Positions 57,312-64,000 of a stretch of 64,000 nucleotides of DNA are shown one piece after another; position 1 is the stretch's first letter, and the number at the start of each line of letters is the position of its first letter. Both the position numbers and the translations under genes were made by a program. The DNA is from Streptomyces flaveus. GTDB lineage: Bacteria; Actinomycetota; Actinomycetes; Streptomycetales; Streptomycetaceae. The notes beneath the pieces are model-generated. The model saw only the letters and a program-made list of their open reading frames with translations, was not told the DNA's origin and did no database searches. The stretch lies in NCBI RefSeq assembly GCF_014647675.1, contig NZ_BMPQ01000017.1, positions 1-64,000 on the forward strand, in the 5' to 3' direction.

Positions 57312-57898
57312 CAGCGAGTGACGTCCGCGGTCGCCTCGGAGAGCGACTGGGCGAAGGCGAGCGTCTGGCGCACGGCGTCCGGGCCGTCGCCGGCCTCGCT
57401 GACGCGCAGGCTCAGGTCGTCCGCCGTCGAGCTGCCCGTATAGCCGTGGTCCGCTTCGCAGTTGGGGTCGCCGCAGGCGGCCGGCTCCAGGTCGAGGCGG
57501 GAGACCGCGCCCCAGCCGATGGTGAGGACGACCTCGCGGGGCAGTGTCCCGGGCACATACTTCTCCGGGTTGGCGACGACCCGGCTGAGGACGACCGACG
57601 AGATCCGGCCAAGCTTCACGGACTCGGTGGACGTCGTCGCGTACGGCGTCGGTGACGTACTGTCCGCGGCCTGCTCGTCGGTGTGGCTCACGATGAAGCG
57701 GTTGTCGGTGAGGACGAGCACCGTCACATGCCGACGCACCTCATTGGCGTCGAACGTCGTCTCCTGGTGGACCAGAAACGACCGGATGGCCTCGCCGCCG
57801 ACAGCGGCCTCCACCGCCTCGGCCACGAGGGCCGGGTAGTAGCCGCTGCGCTCGATCGCCGATCGCAGCCCCTGGGTCGATGTACTGGTCTTGGCCAT
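57311..57898 (-). CDS. DUF5998 protein
   Basis: 195 residues from ATG 57898 (MAKTSTSTQGLRSAIERSGYYPALVAEAV). A PH-like beta domain follows (HQETTFDANEVRRHVTVLVLTDNRFIVSHTDE, KLGRISSVVLSRVVANPEKY, VVLTIGWG), with ACGDPNCEADHGYTG as a conserved Cys-containing loop. Conserved in streptomycetes; function unknown. Translationally coupled to the downstream phosphodiesterase gene. Confidence 0.87.
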   Translation of the reverse strand: MAKTSTSTQGLRSAIERSGYYPALVAEAVEAAVGGEAIRSFLVHQETTFDANEVRRHVTVLVLTDNRFIVSHTDEQAADSTSPTPYATTSTESVKLGRISSVVLSRVVANPEKYVPGTLPREVVLTIGWGAVSRLDLEPAACGDPNCEADHGYTGSSTADDLSLRVSEAGDGPDAVRQTLAFAQSLSEATADVTR

Positions 57899-57939
57899 GC
57901 CGCCCATCCTACGGGGGCGCACTGACTGCGAGGCACCGC

Positions 57940-60744
57940 TCAGTACACAGGAAGCGTGCGCGGACCGAGGTCGTCTCGGGCGGGCGGGGGCGCGAGCCGC
58001 ACGGAGGCACCGAGCGCGGTCAGCCCGCGCGGGGCGACGACCACGGGCTCCAGGGTGACGGAGACGACCTCCGGGTGGTCGTCCACAAGGCGCGACAGGC
58101 GCAACAGCAGTTCCTCCAGCGCTGCCGTGTCCGCCGGTGCCGAGCCCCGCCAGCCGAAGAGGAGCGGCGCCGTCCGGATCGACCGGACCAGGGAGGCCGC
58201 ATCCCGGTCGGTGACCGGAATCAGCCTGTGCGCGGTGTCTCCGAGCAGCTCCGAGGCGGCTCCGGCGAGCCCGAACGAGAGCACCGCTCCGGCTGCCGGG
58301 TCGATCACCGCGCGGACGACGGTGTCGACGCCGCGGGGCGCCATGCTCTGCACCACCGGGCGCAGCTCGGCGGGCTTCCCGAAGAGCTCGGTCAATTCGG
58401 CGTACGCCCGCCGCAGTTGCTCCTCGTCCGCCAGATCCAGTCGTACGCCGCCCAGGTCGGCGCGGTGCCTCAGGTGCGGGGCCGTGGCCTTCAGCGCCAC
58501 GGGGTAGCCGGAGCGCTCCGCCGCCAGGGCGGCCTCGTCGGGCGTCGGCGCGGGCAGGGCACGGCGTACGTCTATGCCGTACCGGCCGAGCAGCGCGCAG
58601 GTGTCGTCGGGGCCGAGCGTGAGCCCGGCCGGGTCGCCCTTCGCCAGCAGAGCGTCGATCTGCTCGGCGGCCCCCTTCTCGTCGATGTCCTCGAACTCGG
58701 GCACCCGACCGGGCTCGGCGACGTCCCGGCGCCACTGCCCGTACCTGACGGCTTCGGCGAGGGCGCGGACGGCGCGTTCGGCCGCGGGGTAGGCGGGGAT
58801 GAGACGGGATTCGTCCGCGGGGGCCTGCGCCGTAGGGCGTTCGGCGGGCGGGGGTACCTGGGGCTCGACGGCGTGGGGCGCGGTGCTGGTGGCGGCGGAG
58901 AGGGCTTCGGCGAGCCCGCCGAGTTCCACGTGGACCACGAGGACCGGCTTGGCCGGGGACGCCGCCGCGGCCGAACGGAGCGCCTCGGCGAGGGCGGCGT
59001 CGGCAGGCGATGTCTCACCGACCGCCGGTATGGCGGTGACCACGACGGCGTCACAGGCGTCATCGGCCAGTGCGTGTGAGAGCGCCGCGTGGAAATCGTC
59101 CGCGGATGCCGCCGTGGTCAGATCCAGCGGCGGCAACGGCCGCAGTCCCTCGGCGAGACAGGCGTCGTAGGTCAGCAGCCCGAGCGACTCGGAGTTCCCG
59201 AGGATCGCCACACGGGGCCCGGCGGGCAGCGGCTGGCGTGCCAGCAGCAACCCGGCGTCGACGAGCTCGGTGATCGTGTCCACCCGGATGACCCCGGCCT
59301 GCCTCAGCAGCGCGGAGACGGTCGCGTGCGGCAGCCGCGTGGCCCGTACGGCATGTCCCGGAGGTGCGGCCCCGCCGTGCCGCGCGCCCTGGACGACGAC
59401 GAGCGGCTTGGCCGCGGCGGTGCGCCGCGCGAGGCGTGTGAACTTCCGTGGGTTGCCGATGGATTCGAGGTACATGAGCGCGACATCGGTGTCTGGGTCG
59501 TCGTACCAGTACTGCAGTACGTCGTTGCCGGACACGTCCGCGCGGTTGCCCGAGGAGATGAACGTCGAGACCCCGGTCACGCCCGTGACGCCGCCGCCGC
59601 GCCGCTGCAGCCGGGACAGCAGCGCGATCCCGATGGCACCGGACTGCGCGAACAGACCGATGCGTCCGGCCCGTGGCATCTCGGGCGCGAGCGAGGCGTT
59701 GAGCCGTACATCCGGTGCGGTGTTGATGATCCCGAAGGCGTTGGGTCCGATGATGCGCATGCCGTACGCGCGCGCGTGGCGCACGAGTTCACGCTGGCGC
59801 TCCCGCCCTTCGGGGCCGCTCTCGGCGTACCCCGCGGAGATCACGACGAGCCCCTGCACGCCATGCTCACCGCAGTCGGCGACGGCCTGAGGGACGTGCT
59901 CGGCCGGAACGGCGACCACGGCGAGATCGACGGGGTCGGGGATGTCGTGGATCGAGCGGTACGCCGCGACCCCGCCGAGTTCCTTCTCCTGCGGGGCCTT
60001 GTTCACCGCGTACAGACGTCCGCCGAACCCGGCGTCGCGGAGGTTGTCGAGGACGCTGCGTCCCACCCCCCCGGGCGCGCGGCCCGCCCCGATGACGGCG
60101 ACCGAACCGGGCGCGAGGAGCCGCGCCACGGACCGACCCTCGGCCCGCTGCTCTCTGGCCCACTGCACCGCGCGTGAGCGGTCGGTGGGCTCCAGGTCGA
60201 ACTCCAGGCGTACGACGCCGTCTTCGAAGCTGCGCTTCTGCTGGTAGCCGGCGTCCGTGAACACCTTGATCATCTTGTTGTTGGCGGGCAGCACCTCGGC
60301 GGCGAACCGGCGGATGCCGCGCTCGCGGGCCACCGCGGCGATGTGCTCCAGCAGCGCGGAGGCCACGCCGCGGCCCTGATGGGCGTCCTGCACGAGGAAG
60401 GCGACCTCGGCCTCGTCGGCCGGAGCGGAGGCCGACAGCCCCTCGGCGTCGATGCGGTCGTAGCGTACGGTGGCGATGAACTCGCCGCCGACCGTGGCCG
60501 CGAGTCCCACCCGGTCCACAAAGTCGTGGTGCGTGAAGCGGTGGACATCCTTGGCGGACAGGCGTGGGTACGGCGCGAAGAAGCGGTAGTACTTCGACTC
60601 GTCGGACACCTGCTCGTAGAAGCTGACCAGGCGGTCGGCGTCGTCGGCCGTGATCGGCCGGATGCGCGCGGTGCCGCCGTCGCGCAGCACGACGTCGGCC
60701 TCCCAGTGGGCGGGATACTCGTGCCGGTCCGACGAGGTCTGCAT
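57940..60744 (-). CDS. patA: GNAT acetyltransferase fused to an ADP-forming acyl-CoA synthetase-like domain (PatA type)
   Basis: 934 residues. GNAT domain at 1-190 with the acetyl-CoA loop VQDAHQGRGVASALLEHIAAVARERGIRRF. Residues 200-930 are NDP-forming acyl-CoA synthetase-like: CoA-binding VAVIGAGRAPGGVGRSVLDNL, SUCS-like FAQSGAIGIALL, ATP-grasp TLGPDDTCALLGRYGIDVRR. GNAT-first order matches S. lividans PatA, which acetylates acetoacetyl-CoA synthetase. The usual SHTG catalytic-His stretch is replaced by GHAVRATRLP, so ligase activity is doubtful and the domain is likely a sensor. ATG 60744 chosen over an upstream TTG. Confidence 0.88.
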   Translation of the reverse strand: MQTSSDRHEYPAHWEADVVLRDGGTARIRPITADDADRLVSFYEQVSDESKYYRFFAPYPRLSAKDVHRFTHHDFVDRVGLAATVGGEFIATVRYDRIDAEGLSASAPADEAEVAFLVQDAHQGRGVASALLEHIAAVARERGIRRFAAEVLPANNKMIKVFTDAGYQQKRSFEDGVVRLEFDLEPTDRSRAVQWAREQRAEGRSVARLLAPGSVAVIGAGRAPGGVGRSVLDNLRDAGFGGRLYAVNKAPQEKELGGVAAYRSIHDIPDPVDLAVVAVPAEHVPQAVADCGEHGVQGLVVISAGYAESGPEGRERQRELVRHARAYGMRIIGPNAFGIINTAPDVRLNASLAPEMPRAGRIGLFAQSGAIGIALLSRLQRRGGGVTGVTGVSTFISSGNRADVSGNDVLQYWYDDPDTDVALMYLESIGNPRKFTRLARRTAAAKPLVVVQGARHGGAAPPGHAVRATRLPHATVSALLRQAGVIRVDTITELVDAGLLLARQPLPAGPRVAILGNSESLGLLTYDACLAEGLRPLPPLDLTTAASADDFHAALSHALADDACDAVVVTAIPAVGETSPADAALAEALRSAAAASPAKPVLVVHVELGGLAEALSAATSTAPHAVEPQVPPPAERPTAQAPADESRLIPAYPAAERAVRALAEAVRYGQWRRDVAEPGRVPEFEDIDEKGAAEQIDALLAKGDPAGLTLGPDDTCALLGRYGIDVRRALPAPTPDEAALAAERSGYPVALKATAPHLRHRADLGGVRLDLADEEQLRRAYAELTELFGKPAELRPVVQSMAPRGVDTVVRAVIDPAAGAVLSFGLAGAASELLGDTAHRLIPVTDRDAASLVRSIRTAPLLFGWRGSAPADTAALEELLLRLSRLVDDHPEVVSVTLEPVVVAPRGLTALGASVRLAPPPARDDLGPRTLPVY

Positions 60745-60915
60745 GGGCCCCAGAGTACGGCTCGTGTCCGACAATGGCGCGAGGCGGCCTGGGAGCCCGA
60801 CTCGGGCCCCCGCACGGGCTCGTGGTCTCCGACGGGCTCGGCGCCCGCTCGGGGGCGCTTCACGGTATGGAATAGTGGTCTAGACAACCTGAGAACACCT
60901 GAAGGGCAGCATCAC

Positions 60916-61197
60916 ATGGCTGAGCGCCGCGTCAACGTCGGCTGGGCCGAGGGCCTCCACGCCCGCCCCGCCTCCATCTTCGTCCGCGCGGCCACGGCCG
61001 CCGGCGTCCCCGTGACGATCGCCAAGGCGGACGGCAACCCCGTCAACGCCGCGTCCATGCTCGCGGTGCTCGGCCTGGGCGCCAAGGGCGGCGAGGAGAT
61101 CGTCCTGGCCTCCGACGCCGAGGGCGCGGACGCCGCGCTCGACCGCCTGGCCAAGCTGGTCGCGGAGGGCCTTGAGGAGCTGCCCGAGACTGTTTAG
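60916..61197 (+). CDS. ptsH: HPr phosphocarrier protein
   Basis: 93 residues. Phosphorylated His15 lies in GLHARPAS, and the regulatory-serine region is NAASMLAVLGLGAKGGEEI with Ser47. HPr carries phosphate from PEP and enzyme I to sugar-specific PTS components. GAAGGGCAG precedes ATG 60916. Divergent from patA; followed by a strong terminator, so monocistronic. The enzyme I gene is not in the window. Confidence 0.96.
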   Translation: MAERRVNVGWAEGLHARPASIFVRAATAAGVPVTIAKADGNPVNAASMLAVLGLGAKGGEEIVLASDAEGADAALDRLAKLVAEGLEELPETV

Positions 61198-61307
61198 TGC
61201 GCCTAAGCCGGCGCCGCTCTCGCGGACCTGGTTGATCGCCGTCGTGGTTCCTCAATTGATGGTTGCGGTAGGGGTCGCTTTGAAGGACATCTTCCGCACG
61301 CACACCT

Positions 61308-61341
61308 AAAGGGCTCGCCCGGAATGCCGGGCGAGCCCTTT
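61308..61341 (+). terminator. Terminator of ptsH
   Basis: AAAGGGCTCGCCCGG, loop AATG, complement ending CCCTTT: perfect 15-bp stem 111 bp after the ptsH stop, between ptsH and the convergent GntR gene. Confidence 0.9.
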
Positions 61342-61411
61342 GCAATTCCAGGTTGCGGGCAGCGGAAATAATCCCCCGCGAATTACTCCCCTTTTGTATA
61401 CGGCGCCACTG

Positions 61412-62107
61412 TTAATGCCGCAGGCTCGTCGTGTTTACGGGATGTTGCGAAGTCCTCACGCGCTCCACGCGATCACCCCGTTCGGGGAAGCGCAGCCGGT
61501 GTGCGGCCGTCGCCCGCTCGGTGTGCAGCGCCGTGATCGCCCGGGCCCGGTCGCTGTCTCCGCGCGCGACGGCGTCCACGATGCCGCCGTGCTCCGACCA
61601 GGACTCGGCGGGGTTGGCAGGCGCCTCGACCGAGTACATCCAGGCGATCTTGTGCCGCAGCTGGGTGAGCATCGAGGTCAGCGCGGGGCTGCCGGAGGCC
61701 TGTGCGAGCGTCTCGTGGAACCAGCCGCCCAGCGAGCGCAGATCCTCGCTCTGGCCCCTCCTGGAGCGCTCCTGCCCCAGCCTGACCAGGCCTCGCAGCA
61801 CCTTGAGGTGCGCCTCCGTACGCCTCTGCGCGGCGCGCGCGGCGCCCAGCGGCTCCAGGAGCATGCGCATCTCCAGCAGGTCGGCGGCCTCCTGTTCGGT
61901 GGGTTCCGCGACGCAGGCGCCCGCATGCCGGCGGGTGACGACGAAACCTTCCGCCTCCAGCGTGCGCAGCGCCTCCCGCACGGGGACCCGCGAGACGCCG
62001 TAGCGACGCGCGAGCAGTTCCTCGGTGAGCCGGCTGCCGCGTTCGTAGACACCCGCGACGATGTCGTCACGGATCGCCGTGCATACCGAGTGCGCGGGAA
62101 TACGCAT
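61412..62107 (-). CDS. GntR-family (FadR/FCD) transcriptional regulator
   Basis: 231 residues. Winged helix 1-75 with VYERGSRLTEELLARRYGVSRVPVREALRTLEAEGFV; helical FCD domain 85-215 (DLLEMRMLLEPLGAARAAQ, WFHETLAQASGSPALTSML, EHGGIVDAVARGDSDRARAITALHTE). Probably senses a carboxylate. Downstream neighbour of HPr but convergent. ATG 62107; the AT-richer 62,110-62,240 region is its promoter. Confidence 0.88.
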   Translation of the reverse strand: MRIPAHSVCTAIRDDIVAGVYERGSRLTEELLARRYGVSRVPVREALRTLEAEGFVVTRRHAGACVAEPTEQEAADLLEMRMLLEPLGAARAAQRRTEAHLKVLRGLVRLGQERSRRGQSEDLRSLGGWFHETLAQASGSPALTSMLTQLRHKIAWMYSVEAPANPAESWSEHGGIVDAVARGDSDRARAITALHTERATAAHRLRFPERGDRVERVRTSQHPVNTTSLRH

Positions 62108-62267
62108 GACCCGACCTCCGCCTTAATCCCCGCGAAACGCGGTTGATTGACGCCAGTTCAGTGACTCTATTGCAGAGAGCCGGAAATTCCGATGGCGGAC
62201 CGGAATCCGCAGCTATTTTTTGGACACATAGTGCCGCAGAACAGGCAGTCGTCCCGTCGGCATGCGC

Positions 62268-62298
62268 GAAGGCCCCGGCTCGGTGAGCCGGGGCCTTC
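62268..62298 (-). terminator. Terminator of the M23 peptidase gene
   Basis: GAAGGCCCCGGCTC, loop GGT, complement: perfect 14-bp stem 44 bp past the minus-strand stop at 62342. Confidence 0.85.
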
Positions 62299-62341
62299 GG
62301 GAGCGGTGCGCCTTCGGAAGCGGTGTGGTGAGTCCGAGTCG

Positions 62342-63133
62342 TCAGACATCCACGCCGTGCGAGCGGAGGTAGGCGAGGGGGTCCATGTCCGAGCCGTACT
62401 CCTGGGACGTACGCGCCTCGAAGTGGAGGTGTGCTCCGGTGACGTTGCCGGTCGCCCCGGAGAGGCCTATCTGCTGGCCCGGGGTGACGCTCTGGCCGAC
62501 GGAGACGGAGAGGGACGACATGTGGGCGTACTGCGTGTACGTGCCGTCGTTCATCTTGATGACGACCTGGTTGCCGTACGAGCCCTCGAAGCCGGCCTCG
62601 ACGACGGTGCCGGCGCCCACGGCACGGACGGTGGTACCGCTGGCGGCGTGGAAGTCGATGCCGGTGTGGCTGCCGGAGGACCAGACGGAGCCGCCGGCCT
62701 TGTAGCCGGTGGAGACGTACGAGTCGCTGATCGGCGAGACGTAGGCGTTGAGCAGGCGCTTGCGCTCGGCCTCGCGGGCGGCGCGCTCCTTGGCCTCGCG
62801 CTCCGCCTTGGCCTTCGCCTCGGCCCGGGCCTTCTCCTCGGCGGCGCGCTTCTGCGCGGCTTCCTCGGCAGCCTTGCGGGCGGCGGCCTCCTCGGCGGCC
62901 TGCTGCTGGGCGTGGGCCTGGGCGTCGATCTGGTCGGCGACCGAGTCGCCCATGGTGACGGCCTGCGTCAGCCCTGTCTGCTTGACCGAGGACGGGCCGG
63001 CGAACGCCGGGGCGGCCAGGGTGCCGATGACACCGGTGGTGGCGAGCGTCGCGACGCCCACGGCCCTTGAGGAGGACGTGCGCTTCGTACGGCTCGGGCG
63101 ACGGTGCTTCCCGGTGGCGCGGGTGAACGCCAT
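62342..63133 (-). CDS. Secreted M23 metallopeptidase (cell-wall hydrolase)
   Basis: 263 residues. Basic N-terminus and signal segment (AVGVATLATTGVIGTLAAPAFA, in two parts), then an Ala/Glu/Lys coiled coil (about 65-125), then the LytM/M23 domain with HTGIDF (His/Asp zinc ligands) and HLHFEARTSQ (HxH ligand), ending LRSHGVDV. It cleaves peptidoglycan cross-bridges. ATG preceded by GGAAGGAAAGG. The leader carries a c-di-AMP riboswitch, so expression should follow c-di-AMP, as known for several Streptomyces wall hydrolases. Confidence 0.92.
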   Translation of the reverse strand: MAFTRATGKHRRPSRTKRTSSSRAVGVATLATTGVIGTLAAPAFAGPSSVKQTGLTQAVTMGDSVADQIDAQAHAQQQAAEEAAARKAAEEAAQKRAAEEKARAEAKAKAEREAKERAAREAERKRLLNAYVSPISDSYVSTGYKAGGSVWSSGSHTGIDFHAASGTTVRAVGAGTVVEAGFEGSYGNQVVIKMNDGTYTQYAHMSSLSVSVGQSVTPGQQIGLSGATGNVTGAHLHFEARTSQEYGSDMDPLAYLRSHGVDV

Positions 63134-63160
63134 GAAGTGGCTGGTCCTTTCCTTCCTTCT

Positions 63161-63295
63161 CGCCTACCGGGTTAGCTGACGGGTTCGGAGCAGGAAGGTC
63201 TCCTACGGGCTCCCTCCAGGAGGGTGCCCGATTCACCCCAGGGACTGCGATGGGTCCCCGGCTCCCCTGGCTCGCGCCGTACGGGGACTCGGCGA
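63161..63295 (-). ncRNA. ydaO-type c-di-AMP riboswitch
   Basis: Minus strand. The 3' part reads GAACCCGTCAGCTAACCCGG followed by TAGGCG, the hallmark of the ydaO/yuaA aptamer. Upstream are GGGGAGCCGGGGACCC and CTGGGGTGAATCGGGC, also consensus blocks, with a variable hairpin (CCTCCTGGAGGG) between. It ends 28 bp before the M23 ATG. ydaO riboswitches bind two c-di-AMP molecules and usually turn expression off at high ligand. The 5' boundary is approximate. 63,360-63,466 beyond it is AT-rich and should hold the promoter. Confidence 0.9.
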
Positions 63296-63466
63296 TGACT
63301 GTCCGGTGCCGCGGGTGCGGCGCAGTGCCTGACGAACAGCCGGACCGACGCTAAGCGGGCCATCTCTCAAACAACAAACGGATGACGGTTTTTGTAGCGC
63401 ACGCCACAGCGCAGACACACAACCTCCATATCAACTCCCAACCAAACCAATCAATATGGACAAAGA

Positions 63467-63500
63467 GGGACCCTGAAGGCTCATCAGCCTCCAGGGTCCC
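63467..63500 (-). terminator. Terminator of the M16 peptidase gene
   Basis: GGGACCCTGAAGGCT, loop CATC, AGCCTCCAGGGTCCC: 15-bp stem with one wobble pair when read on the minus strand, 18 bp after the M16 stop. Confidence 0.85.
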
Positions 63501-63517
63501 CAGGATGTGCAGCGGCT

Positions 63518-64000
63518 CTACTCGGCCGCGACCACGCTCACTTCACCGATTCCGAGGGCCTTGACGGGCTCCTCGATCTGGGCGGCGTCCCCGACGAGGA
63601 CGGTCACCAGACGGTCCACCGGGAAGGCGCTCACGGCAGCCGCGGTGGCCTCCACGGTGCCCGTCGCGGCGAGTTGGCGGTACAGCGTCGCCTGGAAGTC
63701 GTCCGACAGGTACTGCTCGACCTGATCGGCGAGCGTGCCGGCGACGGCGGCCGCGGTCTCGTACTTGAGCGGCGCCACGCCCACCAGGTTCTGTACGGCG
63801 ATGTCACGCTCGGCGTCCGTCAGGCCCTCGGCCGCGAGCGTGCGCAGCACCTTCCAGAGGTCGTCGAGCGCCGGGCCGGTGTTCGGCGTGTCGATGGAGC
63901 CACTGATGGCGAGCATCGCGGCGCCGGTGCCGTCCGGGGCGGAGCGCAGTACCTGGCCGAACGCCCGCACACCGTAGGTGTAGCCCTTTTCCTCGCGCAG
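63518..64000 (-). CDS. M16 family peptidase, C-terminal part (runs off window)
   Basis: Partial: about 160 C-terminal residues. It begins at the edge with LREEKGYTYGV, the conserved C-domain motif of M16 peptidases, and ends VSVVAAE. The retained part (SIDTPNTGPALDDLWKVLRTLAAEGLTDAE, AGTLADQVEQYLSDDF) is the non-catalytic half that closes the chamber; the HxxEH zinc site would be in a paired subunit or further upstream. Confidence 0.88.
   Translation of the reverse strand: MREEKGYTYGVRAFGQVLRSAPDGTGAAMLAISGSIDTPNTGPALDDLWKVLRTLAAEGLTDAERDIAVQNLVGVAPLKYETAAAVAGTLADQVEQYLSDDFQATLYRQLAATGTVEATAAAVSAFPVDRLVTVLVGDAAQIEEPVKALGIGEVSVVAAE

Noticed and set aside
61308..61341. ptsH terminator considered as an attachment or small RNA site
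   Set aside because: Stem-loop ending in CCCTTT between convergent genes is fully explained as a terminator.
1..64000. CRISPR arrays, tRNA or rRNA genes, integrase genes
   Set aside because: I looked for repeat-spacer periodicity, cloverleaf-like GTTCRA segments and tyrosine/serine recombinase motifs and found none. An exhaustive tRNA scan and profile search would be decisive.

Overview
The window is high-GC actinobacterial DNA, almost certainly from a Streptomyces chromosome arm or core. Evidence is the very high third-position GC, frequent GTG starts with GGAGG-type ribosome sites, 4-bp ATGA/GTGA gene overlaps, and family markers such as SepH, CutRS, DUF3159, DUF3710, DUF3093, DUF4193 and DUF5998. 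Gene order in the conserved parts matches what I know of the S. coelicolor SCO5840-SCO5900 neighbourhood and, from 5.6 to 19 kb, the M. tuberculosis Rv2689c-Rv2699c block (TRAM methyltransferase, APC permease, ceoB, ceoC, DUF3159, OB-fold, DUF3710, dut, DUF3093, DUF4193).

Layout. (1) 0-5.6 kb: a small integrated unit with a two-gene AbiEii-type nucleotidyltransferase module and a compact type ISP-like restriction-modification enzyme. It is bounded by the 3' end of the TRAM RNA methyltransferase gene and, at the left, by a diverged second copy of that same 3' end. (2) 5.6-19.3 kb: conserved block dominated by potassium control (KimA-like APC permease, a 32-residue membrane peptide, CeoB/CeoC, KdpDE without KdpFABC), followed by DUF3710, dUTPase, thioesterase, DUF3093 and DUF4193. 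(3) 19.7-30.7 kb: CutRS two-component system, a small conserved ORF, inositol monophosphatase, ferrochelatase, MFS transporter, FAD-linked lactone oxidase-like enzyme, SepH (FtsZ regulator), a sulfurtransferase and a VOC protein. (4) 30.7-32.7 kb: NAD(P)-binding protein, VOC protein and a divergent GntR regulator sharing a double palindromic operator.

(5) 32.85-55.45 kb: an accessory region bounded by an exact 74-bp direct repeat that contains the last 58 bp of the thymidine kinase gene. The left half carries intact metabolic and transport genes: heme-binding GlcG/HbpS-like protein, EamA exporter, amine oxidase, nitroreductase, DUF1684, an oligopeptide-type ABC operon, an LLM oxidoreductase, a hydrolase and a divergent MerR regulator. 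The right half holds a truncated second thymidine kinase, then a mixture of intact genes (Asp-box secreted protein, MpaB-type oxygenase, DUF4397 protein) and clear wreckage: IS fragments and broken FMN-binding, CcdA, haloperoxidase, methyltransferase and ATPase genes. No integrase was found. (6) 55.4-64 kb: conserved core again, with thymidine kinase, a nucleotide pyrophosphatase-type phosphodiesterase, DUF5998, a GNAT/acyl-CoA synthetase-like acetyltransferase, HPr, a GntR regulator, an M23 peptidase behind a c-di-AMP (ydaO) riboswitch, and the C-terminal part of an M16 peptidase running off the end.

The most interesting features are the two separate integrated regions, each marked by duplication of the 3' end of a conserved protein-coding gene; the potassium/c-di-AMP cluster with its tiny membrane peptide; and several well-defined operators and leader-peptide-like ORFs. 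All functional assignments are by recognition of motifs and families by eye; no database search was run.
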